Positions 1-7,254 of a DNA stretch of 48,159 nt are shown here, piece after piece (the first letter of the stretch is position 1; every line of letters starts with the position of its first letter). The stretch covers positions 1-48,159 of the forward strand of contig CAYSPG010000028.1 of NCBI GenBank assembly GCA_964432885.1, in the 5' to 3' direction. This DNA is from CAYSPG01 sp964432885 (GTDB lineage: Bacteria; Bacteroidota; Bacteroidia; AKYH767-A; OLB10). The notes beneath the pieces were generated by a model that was not told the origin of the DNA, did no database searches, and saw only the letters and a program-made list of their open reading frames with translations. Both the position numbers and the translations under genes were made by a program.

Positions 1-40
1 AAAAACTGCTGATAGAGTTTTGCAGAGCGGTTGGACAGTT

Positions 41-194
41 GCAGCTAACGAAGAAAGGATTAACGATGTTTTTAAAATGGGGGATTAGAAGCACAACTGT
101 TCGTTTACCGACACTGCTTGTTAGAAGCAGAAATGTTTGAGTTACGGTTAAAGCCCCCATTTTAAAAATTTCGTTTAATCTTTATGTTAGCGGC
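41..194. repeat. attC-like imperfect palindrome, element 1
   Basis: GCTAACG at 44-50 is mirrored by GTTAGC at 186-191. Inner arms also pair: GGATTAACGA (58-67) with TCGTTTAATC (171-180), and TTTTAAAATGGGGG (70-83) with CCCCCATTTTAAAA (154-167). The loop (84-153) carries TTAGAAGC at 85 and 121. The layout (outer TAAC/GTTA boxes, second inner arm, long loop) resembles an integron attC site, but GTTAGCG does not match the textbook GTTRRRY box. The element directly follows the minus-strand gene at 266-895. A conserved tail continues to about 255 and aligns with 2146-2225, both including GAAGTCCGCAC and TTGTTCAA. Confidence 0.6.
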
Positions 195-265
195 AGTAAA
201 GCTGTTCGTTCGGAGCACAACTGTTTGAAGTCCGCACCAAAGATTGTTCAAGGCACTTATCATTT

Positions 266-895
266 TCATTTCAGTTGTGATTTTCGTCTGCTGCGTTTTA
301 TGTAGTAATCATAAATACTTGTTCCAATAAGTCCTGTCAATGCAATTCCCAAAAGTGACATTCTCCCTATAAAGGAAGGAATGTATTCTTCAAAGAAAAA
401 TTCAATCAACATCAAAACCATACAAATAATGACGATTGTTTTTGAAATCCACATACGTTGTCCGTATAAAGAGTAACTCAACCAGCTTTTATAGTTTTCA
501 TTTTTTGTGTCGTGTGCCACAAGTTGTTTGAAAATAGGAGTGGAAGTTTTGTAGTCACGAAGCCGGTAAATAGCCATTCCCTTAAAAAGCAAAAGTCCAT
601 AATACCAATCGTCTTTGCTGGAGTGTAAATTCAGTCGGTCAATTTCGCTGTCTATAATATGCAAATACTTAATTGCGTTGTCCGCAGTTTCGTTAAACCT
701 GTCCTTCCCGTATAAAGCGTTTAGATGTTGCCAACTTAGCTGAACATAAAGATTCAATTCATCAGCGTCTTTAAATGACTTGATGTTGTTAAACAGAATG
801 GTGTTCCTTGCAATGAAGTCAAGCGTATAATCAGGTGGATATTCAGTTGCCGTCCTGTAGTCGCTGTATAACTGTTGAATATTGTTAGCCGTCAT
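266..895 (-). CDS. Hypothetical helical-repeat protein with two C-terminal membrane segments
   Basis: 209 residues with an ATG start and no family I can name with certainty. Residues ~45-140 look all-helical, with a TPR-like pattern (LYVQLSWQHLNALYGKDRF, then YYGLLLFKGMAIYRLRDYKT...FKQLVAHD). Two hydrophobic segments follow at ~149-167 and ~177-196, then a basic tail (KRSRRKSQLK). This predicts an N-terminal TPR-like domain held at the inner membrane by a helical hairpin. The gene starts about 70 nt after one attC-like palindrome and ends beside another on the same strand, so it has the layout of a single cassette. I see no clear TAnnTTTG promoter in front of it. A role in defence or stress is only a guess from its neighbours. 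Confidence 0.7.
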   Translation of the reverse strand: MTANNIQQLYSDYRTATEYPPDYTLDFIARNTILFNNIKSFKDADELNLYVQLSWQHLNALYGKDRFNETADNAIKYLHIIDSEIDRLNLHSSKDDWYYGLLLFKGMAIYRLRDYKTSTPIFKQLVAHDTKNENYKSWLSYSLYGQRMWISKTIVIICMVLMLIEFFFEEYIPSFIGRMSLLGIALTGLIGTSIYDYYIKRSRRKSQLK

Positions 896-963
896 TTAAA
901 ATCCTTGGTTGTCAAAGCTTGTTTCTTGCACAAAAGTTTGAGTTTTCAGTGTCGCCATTTATT

Positions 964-1099
964 GCCGCTAACGTTTCGGGGCTTGGCGATGGCGGGCATT
1001 TGGAAGCACTAAACTGTCGGCAAGCACAAATGTAAAATAGAAGCACAACCGTTCAATTACGCACTGTCCGCCCGCTATTGCTAAGCCCTTGTTAGCGGT
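964..1099. repeat. attC-like imperfect palindrome, element 2
   Basis: GCCGCTAACG (964-973) faces GTTAGCGG (1091-1098). The inner arms GGGCTTGGCGATGGCGGGC (979-997) and GCCCGCTATTGCTAAGCCC (1070-1088) pair with few mismatches. The loop (998-1069) holds GGAAGCACTAAACTG and TAGAAGCACAACCGTTC, variants of the motif in the other elements. It lies between the minus-strand gene at 1111 and the start of the gene at 895, so on the minus strand it follows one cassette and precedes the next. Confidence 0.65.
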
Positions 1100-1110
1100 A
1101 GTTGAAACCT

Positions 1111-1611
1111 TCAACTCTGTTCATTTGAGAGTATGTCAGGATTTCGTCCAGCAATGCAAATGATGTCACCTTGCTTAAAAATTGTCCCCTTTGTGATGAG
1201 TTTTTGTATTGAATCATTAATAGAGTTGTCCTCAAGTTTTTTGTCCTTCAATTGTGCTTTGATAATGTAACATAAAGATTCTGAAGTTGTATTTTTTGTC
1301 TTTACAATGCAAGATATAATCGCTTCCTCAATCTGTTCATCAACACTTAAGTTAGAATCGCCACTTGCAAGAAATCTTGATTGCATTACCTCCATATTAC
1401 TTTTCATCATACCAAATGTGTCCGAATACAACTTGTCAAAAATTGCTTCAATCTTTTTCACATTAGAACCAATGTCAGTTGATAGTCGTTGCATTTCTTT
1501 GTTTGAAGTTTCTGACCATCTGTAGAATAGTATTGATAATACCATAGAAAGCACTGCCAAAATAATTGACAGTAATGCCGTAACGAGTGAAATCCATTCC
1601 ATTGTCGTCAT
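1111..1611 (-). CDS. Membrane-anchored hypothetical protein with C-terminal winged-helix-like domain
   Basis: 166 residues from the ATG at 1611. This start forms a 4-bp ATGA overlap (1608-1611) with the stop of the upstream gene, which implies translational coupling; a TTG start nine bases upstream is less likely. Residues ~4-30 form one long hydrophobic segment (LLSIILAVLSMVLSILF), followed by a probable coiled coil (~32-75). The end (EEAIISCIVK...SINDSIQKLITKGTIFKQGDIICIAG) looks like a small winged helix. Predicted topology is an N-terminal anchor with a cytoplasmic coiled coil and a nucleic-acid- or protein-binding end. It is the second gene of a two-gene cassette with a Cas2-like partner. 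Function unknown. Confidence 0.7.
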   Translation of the reverse strand: MTTMEWISLVTALLSIILAVLSMVLSILFYRWSETSNKEMQRLSTDIGSNVKKIEAIFDKLYSDTFGMMKSNMEVMQSRFLASGDSNLSVDEQIEEAIISCIVKTKNTTSESLCYIIKAQLKDKKLEDNSINDSIQKLITKGTIFKQGDIICIAGRNPDILSNEQS

Positions 1612-1880
1612 GATGCCCAATTATTTTGTAGCCATTCATATGCTTTCTCTGAAAACCCATAACCAGCCCAACCTCTCGCCACAGGAAAAATTAGTAACTC
1701 GTCATTTGCATCAGTAAACTGCATAAGAAAGTCGCGTATCTGTGAAGCATTTTGGTCAGTCCGAATAAACCAGGTTGAGTCAAGGTGATGCCACCAAGTC
1801 CCATAACTTTTAATTGCGTTGTAGAGAGGTTCGTAATTCCTCCCGGGTGCATGTAAGTCGTAACAAACGCAGTATATCAT
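1608..1880 (-). CDS. Cas2/SinR-like small protein
   Basis: 90 residues. The start MIYCVCYDLHAPGRNYEPLY has a first beta strand ending in Asp (D8). The body continues with SYGTWWHHLDSTWFIRT and ends with NDELLIFPV. This matches small proteins annotated as SinR-family, which share the ferredoxin-like fold of Cas2 and VapD; D8 sits where Cas2 has its catalytic Asp. No CRISPR array or Cas1 is visible, so it is not an adaptation module. It has its own promoter (1906-1933), starts ~60 nt after attC-like element 3, and overlaps the next gene by ATGA. It may be a nuclease or toxin-like component of a two-gene system; that role is inferred. Confidence 0.75.
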   Translation of the reverse strand: MIYCVCYDLHAPGRNYEPLYNAIKSYGTWWHHLDSTWFIRTDQNASQIRDFLMQFTDANDELLIFPVARGWAGYGFSEKAYEWLQNNWAS

Positions 1881-1905
1881 TTCACTTTTTTATTTTTTGT
1901 CAGTT

Positions 1906-1933
1906 CAAAGGTAACAATTTTGCAAGTCGTCAA
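1906..1933 (-). promoter_or_regulatory. Bacteroidota-type promoter for the Cas2-like cassette
   Basis: On the minus strand TTG (1933-1931) is followed after 17 nt by TACCTTTG (1913-1906), matching the Bacteroidota -33 TTG and -7 TAnnTTTG boxes. The ATG lies 25 nt downstream. It sits between attC-like element 3 and the gene, so this cassette appears to carry its own promoter. Confidence 0.6.
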
Positions 1934-1940
1934 TCAATTA

Positions 1941-2154
1941 CCGCTAACGCATCAGGGCTTGGCGAAGTTTTAAAAAAGGGGGATTAGAAGCGATACTGTT
2001 CATTAAAAAAAATGCAACAAATTGATAAAATTTTCTTCCGCTTTCCTCTGTTGCATTTTTTTTAGCTTGCACACACTTCATTAGAAGCACCACTGTTTGA
2101 TTAACCACCAAGCCCCCCTTTTTTAAAATTTTCGCTAAGCTTTTTGTTAGCTGC
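1941..2154. repeat. attC-like imperfect palindrome, element 3, with nested hairpin
   Basis: GCTAACG at 1943-1949 pairs with GTTAGC at 2146-2151. GGCTTGGCGAA faces TTCGCTAAGC, and TTTTAAAAAAGGGGG (1968-1982) faces CCCCCCTTTTTTAAAA. The ~130-nt loop has TTAGAAGC at 1984 and 2081 and contains a second, perfect 15-bp hairpin: A8-TGCAACA (2005-2019) with TGTTGCA-T8 (2049-2063). On the minus strand this element precedes the Cas2-like gene. Confidence 0.65.
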
Positions 2155-2436
2155 TGGCATACTGTTCATACGAAGCGGTTCAGTCCGAAGTCCGCACACA
2201 CTTTGTTCAAAGCGATTTACATTAGAAGCCCACACTGTCAGATTACGCACTGTGCGTTGGAAGAAAAAATAAAAAAAACGAAGGGTGGGAAAAAAAATAA
2301 TTTGAATTTCTTTTTGGGCTGGAGAAAAAAATACTCTCTTAAAAGCTTTGGTTTCAGCGTTGGCTTCAGCGGCTTTTAAGAGTGTATTTTTTTGTGTGTG
2401 GGCTTTTCGGCTCATGTGATTTAACAAGGTCTAACA
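2146..2436 (+). repeat. Flanking element L: ~290-bp AT-rich repeat starting GTTAGCTGC
   Basis: It begins GTTAGCTGC (2146-2154), shared with the right side of attC-like element 3. It then has the GAAGTCCGCAC tail, TTAGAAGC (2222) and an A-rich stretch (about 2265-2315) that reappears in reverse complement at about 11120-11180. A near-perfect 22-bp hairpin follows (2325-2346 with 2372-2393, one mismatch), and it ends near TCTAAC (2430-2435). No convincing gene is present: the only long open frame here is low-complexity and lies inside the repeat. Confidence 0.55.
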
Positions 2437-2545
2437 ACAAATAAAGTTTCTTATAAGAAACCGATGTTTCATTCTTCAATGATAGGCAAAATTCCCTTTT
2501 CAAAATTCAAAGTTCCAAAGATTTTTTTGTCGGCTAACCTTTTTC
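2437..2545. other. Intergenic, with a 16-bp perfect palindrome
   Basis: GTTTCTTATAAGAAAC at 2446-2461 is a perfect palindrome. It lies ~85 nt past the 3' end of the DDE recombinase gene and could mark an element end or a protein-binding site. Nothing else recognisable is present. Confidence 0.35.
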
Positions 2546-3868
2546 TTAGTTTTCTTTCACACAATTAAAAGGACAACCCAAACAAGAATGTGTTCGGTTA
2601 AAATTTATTCGTCTGCGATGTGCTTCTTCCATTTTCAATTTTATTTTCTTGAAATCAACTCTCTTGCCTGCGTATGCTTCTAAAGGTGTCAAACCTAAAA
2701 GTGTTCCGTGTGGTCGTTTGTCGTTGTAGTCGGGAATCACAAAAGTTTGCATGTAGTTTATCAAAGCAGTTTGGTTTTGAATCTGTTTTGGAAAAAGGTA
2801 ATTGTATTTGATAATTCGGTTCACCCGTTCAACAACTGAATTGGACTTTTGAATGTCTTTGAGTGCAACAACTTTTTCAACTGGATATTTTTCAATGAAG
2901 GTTTTTACTTTCTCATTGTTGTTTTCAGTTCCTCCGTCAACAATCAGCTCGGTGCTTACAACTTCTGCTTCTGTGTCAACAATTGGTTGAAGTCCTGCCA
3001 ACTCAATTGTTTCTTCAAATGTTTCTAAACGAATTTTAGCACAAACTCTTTCTGCCACTCTCCAAGAAATAATGTATCGTGAGAAATTGTCCACTACAAA
3101 ATAGATGTAAGATTTCATTCCGTCTGCTGTTACAAATTCTGTAATATCAGCATGCCACTTTTCGTTTGGTGCATTTGCACGAATACCTTCTTCGTATCGT
3201 GGAATAAATTTTTTCTTCCGTCTCCGTTTGATGTGCATGAGTTTGGCGTATTTATACCAAGTGTTCGGGTGTGCTTTCAACAAAGTTTTTTTCATGCAGT
3301 AGTAAGCAACTGAAATAATAGGCCAATGCAAATAATCTTCACTCGTCAACATTCGGTGCATCTTGTGAACCTCGTTCACTGTGAGTTGTTGCGGATAAGC
3401 ATTGCTGCACATCTTGCTTAAATTTTGTCCGCAATGAAAATGTGCTTCCATTGCCCAAGTTTGAAAAGTGCTTCTGCTTATTCCGAAAAGTTTTATTCCC
3501 TTTCCAATGCCAATTGTTTTTCTACCTCTTTCAATTGCATCAACAATTCTGTATTTGTGTTGCTTTAATTTCTTGATGTATTCTTTTCCACTTCCGATTA
3601 TGTCTTTCAAGGTTTTGTTGAAACGATAAACTGTTTTCACAATCTTCAAAAGTTTATCGTCCTGTGAAATTGATTTCATCATTTCATACAGTTCACCAAT
3701 GTCAGTGTTCAACTCGTAACCTGTGTATTTGTCGGGTGCTTCCCGTTTCCATTTACTGATTAAACTTTTGTGAATCATCTTTTCGTAATGATTCGGAAGC
3801 AAGCCAAATCTCACCAAGTATTTTACTCTTGTATCGTATGTTTTTCTTTTCTGAACCTGAAATTGCAT
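2546..3868 (-). CDS. DDE-type integrase/transposase (rve domain)
   Basis: 440 residues. A retroviral-integrase-like core lies at ~235-400 with the triad D241 (WHADITEF), D311 (VDGGTENNN) and E347 (SVVERVNR), followed by the usual RPHGTLLGLTPLEAY. The first ~215 residues are helical, with helix-turn-helix-like stretches (GIGKGIKLFGISRSTFQTWA). The C-terminus carries a compact Cys cluster, C429-x2-C432-x3-C436, preceded by His427. All catalytic residues are present and the length looks intact. It lies 146 nt downstream of hsdR on the same strand. I find no clear terminal inverted repeats or target duplication immediately around it, so it may belong to the larger block bracketed by the elements at 2146 and 11291. 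Confidence 0.85.
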   Translation of the reverse strand: MQFQVQKRKTYDTRVKYLVRFGLLPNHYEKMIHKSLISKWKREAPDKYTGYELNTDIGELYEMMKSISQDDKLLKIVKTVYRFNKTLKDIIGSGKEYIKKLKQHKYRIVDAIERGRKTIGIGKGIKLFGISRSTFQTWAMEAHFHCGQNLSKMCSNAYPQQLTVNEVHKMHRMLTSEDYLHWPIISVAYYCMKKTLLKAHPNTWYKYAKLMHIKRRRKKKFIPRYEEGIRANAPNEKWHADITEFVTADGMKSYIYFVVDNFSRYIISWRVAERVCAKIRLETFEETIELAGLQPIVDTEAEVVSTELIVDGGTENNNEKVKTFIEKYPVEKVVALKDIQKSNSVVERVNRIIKYNYLFPKQIQNQTALINYMQTFVIPDYNDKRPHGTLLGLTPLEAYAGKRVDFKKIKLKMEEAHRRRINFNRTHSCLGCPFNCVKEN

Positions 3869-3925
3869 AAAATGATAATCGTGATAAATAGAAAATGGTT
3901 TTGAATGTGAGTAGGAATTGCATTA

Positions 3926-3985
3926 GGGATTGAAGTGAAAATCCTTTTTTGCTTTTCACAAAAAAGATTGCAACGGAAAGCCCGA
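3926..3985. repeat. Two degenerate copies of a GATTG-N-GGAAA-type motif
   Basis: GGGATTGAAGTGAAAATCC (3926-3944) and GATTGCAACGGAAAGCCCGA (3966-3985) are diverged tandem copies. They lie in the 146-nt gap between hsdR and the recombinase gene. The first can fold on itself (GGATT/AATCC). AGGGAATGCCCT (3992-4003) follows as a small hairpin. Function unknown. Confidence 0.3.
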
Positions 3986-4014
3986 CCTGAAAGGGAATGC
4001 CCTAAAAAATTTCT

Positions 4015-7000
4015 TTACGCTGTTGCTCTTGTGTATGCACTTTGATTTCCTCCCGGATAGTTCGTGTAAATATGTTGGAAGATGGAAACTGTTTTTGCAT
4101 TTACATCTTCGTCTGAATAAACTGTCATTGGCAAATTCAGCAAGTAGTCATTTATCATTTGCTTTACTTGCGAAGAAATTTGTCTGCTCTCCCTCCATCT
4201 TTCAATTTTCAATTTCTCTGCTTTCAGTTTTTCCAAAGTTTCAACGGCAACCTTTTTTACTTCTTTTATTTCTGCGGTCGTGAGTTCTTTTCCTTCACGG
4301 AGCAAATCATAAATCGCCAAAGTTTCTTCTGTAAGTTGTTCCCTGATTGCTCTGCTATCTTCAACTGTCAGGTTTTGTGTGAATGCAGCAAGGTCATTAA
4401 ATGCTTTTACTGTGTCCTCCAAACTTTTTCCTTTGTTGTATTCGTCAATGATTTCTTTATAGCGGTCATAAAATTCCAAACGCAACGGATTTTCTTTCAG
4501 CATCTGTTCCAACTTTTTTTCAATCGCTTCTTGTAAGTCAAACACCAAAGTATTTTTTCGTTGTGTCTTTGCAAATGCAGCACGAAGTTTATCCAAGTCA
4601 AGATTTGAAAGGTCAATGTAAACTCCGTTTGGTTCGCCAACTTTATTGGGATTAACAGAAATACTTTCGTTCACCACTTGTTGCAACTGAACAATAATGT
4701 CTGTTACATCTGCTTCTCTCACTTGCTGATTCAGTTGGTTGTAAATCGCTTCAATCGCATTGAACTGTCTGATGAATGGCTTTACTTGTTCTTCGGGATA
4801 AAGTGCATGATACTTTTTGAAAACTTCTCTTGCCATTATCTCAAACTTTGTCCGTGTGGTTTCATTCAGGCAAATACAATCAGTTGCTTTTTTGATGTTG
4901 CCTAATTTCTCCATCGGCTTCACATCAGCATTGCTCAAATCATTCAGGTTAAAACCTAACTCCATCAAATAACCTTTCACTTGTCGGATTGCTTCTTTCA
5001 ATTCTTCTGCAAGTTGAATCAGCAACTCAACTGGCTTTCTTCCTCCGCCTTCTTCTTCTGTTTCTCCGTTACCATTTCCGCCTCCTGTTTTTCTTCCGCC
5101 TTCTCCGTAAACACTGTATGCTTTTTCTAATTGCTTGTAAACATTTCCATAGTCCACAATCAAACCGTTTTCCTTTTCATCATCATACACACGGTTTGCA
5201 CGGGCTATCGTTTGCATGAGTGTGTGTCCTTTGATTGGCTTGTCCAAGTAAACAGTAGAAACGCAAGGCACATCAAAACCTGTAATCCACATGGCACAAA
5301 CTATTGTCAAACGGAACGGATGATTTTCATTCTTGAAATCTTTTTCCAAATCCCGTGTCGGGTCACTCATTTTCTTTCTGTGCTTCTCAATGTCTAAACC
5401 CAACTTGCGAAACTTGTCAACTTCGTTTTGCTCTGAACTTACAATTACACAAACTTCTGTCTCCTCAACTTTTTTCAGTTTGCGTTTCAGTTGCAATTGT
5501 TCTTGTTCGTCTGCTGCTTTCTCAACTCTCTTTTTTAAATCTTCGGTGTATGGTTTCCAATGCTTCTCAATCAAATCATACATTCTCACTGCTGTTGGTT
5601 TATCCAATGCAACAAACATTGCCTTGCCCTGATAACCTCTTTCATTGAAATGCCAAACCAAATCTTTTGCAATTGCATCCAATCTTTTTTCTGCTGTGAG
5701 AACTACATAATCTCTCTGAAAAAGATAAGTGAGTTTTCGTTTCTTATCATCATCAATAGTTTCATCTTCTAAAATTTCTGCCATCTGCTCATCCAGTTCA
5801 GGATTTTCAATTCCCAACTTTTCACCACGATTCAAATAACGGAGTGGAAGAGTAGCACCGTCTTTTATTGCTCGCTTGAAATCGTAAACTGAAACATACT
5901 CACCGAAAATATTTTTTGTGAGTTCTTCTTCTTCTTTAATGATTGGCGTTCCTGTAAAACCTAAATACGAAGCGTTTGGAATTCCGTTGAACCGCATGTT
6001 ACGGGCAAATGTCCCGCCTTGTGTTCTGTGTGCTTCATCAGAAATTACGATGATGTTTTTTCTGTCAGTGATTAACGGATATTCATTTTCCTTTTCAGGA
6101 TTGATAGAAAATTTGTGAATGAGGGTGAACACATATTTGTGATTCGCTTTAAGCAACTCACGAAGATGTTCCCTGTTCTGTGCTTTCGGTTCGTGTCCTT
6201 TCACGGTTGCAACTGCTCCTACACCTGTGAATGTATCATACAACTGTGTTTCCAATTCGCTGCGGTCTGCAACCAACAGAAAAGTGTATGAGCCGCCAAA
6301 CCGTCTGTGAATTTTTTGGCAAATGAAAACCATTGAGTAACTCTTTCCGCTTCCCTGTGTGTGCCAAAACACTCCCAACTTTCCTTTCAAATCTTCAATG
6401 CTTTTTACTTGCTCCAACACTTTGTTCACGCCAATGTATTGGTGATTCTTCGCCATTATTTTCACCACATCACCACCACTATCATCATACAAAAGGAAGT
6501 TTTCAAAAATGTCCATCAACTTTTCTTTCGCACAAGTTCCTCTCAACATCGTGTCCAAACTCACAACACCTTCTTCGGTTTCTTCAAAGCGTTTCCAGTC
6601 AAGAAAAAATTTATACGGACTTGTTACCGTTCCAACTTTTGCATCAGTGCCATTGCTTAAAATGATAAATGCGTTGCAATGAAATACCTGTGCAATCGTG
6701 TCTTTGTAATCTTTCAGGTTATCCTCATAAGCATTTCGCAAATCGCTGTGATGTGCTTTCAATTCAAAAAACACCAACGGAATTCCATTTACGAAACCAA
6801 CTATGTCAGGTCTGCGGTTGTAAAGTTCTCCGCAAATTTCAAATTGCCTTACTGCTAAAAAATTATTGTTGGTGTAATCGTCAAAATCAAACACACGAAT
6901 TTTTCTGTCCTTCTCCAACTCTCCGCTTTCATTCGTGAATGTTACAGGCACTCCGTCTTTGAGTAACTGATATTTTTCTTTATTGATTCTGCCAAGTGTT

Positions 7001-7254
7001 TTGTCGGCAATCTTTTGTTCAATCTGTTCAATCGCTAATGTGTAAGCAATCTCTGGCAAACCTTCATTCATTTGCTTCAATGCTTGCAACAAATACCTTC
7101 TTAAAATTATTTCGCTTTTTGTTTCTCTGCCAAGCAACCCTTTTACTCCGAATGTTTCTTTAGTCCACGCATAGGCAACCTTCCAACCAAGTTCTTCAAG
7201 AACTTGTTGGGTTGCGGTTTCCACCAGTGCATCTTCTGAATATTCGTAGCTCAT
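4015..7254 (-). CDS. hsdR: Type I restriction endonuclease subunit R
   Basis: 1079 residues, a normal length for HsdR. The N-terminal PD-(D/E)xK nuclease has D150 (RRPDIVGF) and E164-x-K166 (FFELKAH). The SF2 translocase has Walker A GSGKS (301-305), DEAH (406-409), TGTP (~435) and a motif VI-like TIARANRVYDD. The helical C-terminus probably binds the methylase. It cleaves unmethylated DNA after ATP-driven translocation, in complex with HsdM and HsdS. Its ATG (7252-7254) directly abuts the hsdS stop. All key motifs are intact, so it is likely functional. Confidence 0.97.
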   Translation of the reverse strand: MSYEYSEDALVETATQQVLEELGWKVAYAWTKETFGVKGLLGRETKSEIILRRYLLQALKQMNEGLPEIAYTLAIEQIEQKIADKTLGRINKEKYQLLKDGVPVTFTNESGELEKDRKIRVFDFDDYTNNNFLAVRQFEICGELYNRRPDIVGFVNGIPLVFFELKAHHSDLRNAYEDNLKDYKDTIAQVFHCNAFIILSNGTDAKVGTVTSPYKFFLDWKRFEETEEGVVSLDTMLRGTCAKEKLMDIFENFLLYDDSGGDVVKIMAKNHQYIGVNKVLEQVKSIEDLKGKLGVFWHTQGSGKSYSMVFICQKIHRRFGGSYTFLLVADRSELETQLYDTFTGVGAVATVKGHEPKAQNREHLRELLKANHKYVFTLIHKFSINPEKENEYPLITDRKNIIVISDEAHRTQGGTFARNMRFNGIPNASYLGFTGTPIIKEEEELTKNIFGEYVSVYDFKRAIKDGATLPLRYLNRGEKLGIENPELDEQMAEILEDETIDDDKKRKLTYLFQRDYVVLTAEKRLDAIAKDLVWHFNERGYQGKAMFVALDKPTAVRMYDLIEKHWKPYTEDLKKRVEKAADEQEQLQLKRKLKKVEETEVCVIVSSEQNEVDKFRKLGLDIEKHRKKMSDPTRDLEKDFKNENHPFRLTIVCAMWITGFDVPCVSTVYLDKPIKGHTLMQTIARANRVYDDEKENGLIVDYGNVYKQLEKAYSVYGEGGRKTGGGNGNGETEEEGGGRKPVELLIQLAEELKEAIRQVKGYLMELGFNLNDLSNADVKPMEKLGNIKKATDCICLNETTRTKFEIMAREVFKKYHALYPEEQVKPFIRQFNAIEAIYNQLNQQVREADVTDIIVQLQQVVNESISVNPNKVGEPNGVYIDLSNLDLDKLRAAFAKTQRKNTLVFDLQEAIEKKLEQMLKENPLRLEFYDRYKEIIDEYNKGKSLEDTVKAFNDLAAFTQNLTVEDSRAIREQLTEETLAIYDLLREGKELTTAEIKEVKKVAVETLEKLKAEKLKIERWRESRQISSQVKQMINDYLLNLPMTVYSDEDVNAKTVSIFQHIYTNYPGGNQSAYTRATA

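Noticed and set aside
1608..1880. CRISPR adaptation module because of the Cas2-like fold
   Set aside because: There is no Cas1, no other cas gene and no array of identical spaced repeats in the window. The GAAGC-motif repeats are irregular in spacing and lie in palindrome loops.
2101..2427. Minus-strand open frame of ~108 codons
   Set aside because: It runs through the flanking repeat and its hairpin, has Lys/Phe-rich low-complexity sequence and no recognisable protein features.
2546..3868. Integron integrase
   Set aside because: The protein is a DDE (rve-type) recombinase, not a tyrosine recombinase; no R-H-R-Y signature is present.
4023..6938. Several plus-strand open frames opposite hsdR
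   Set aside because: They are antisense to a gene with intact motifs, are rich in Phe/Cys/Leu from the reversed codon pattern, and have no plausible starts.
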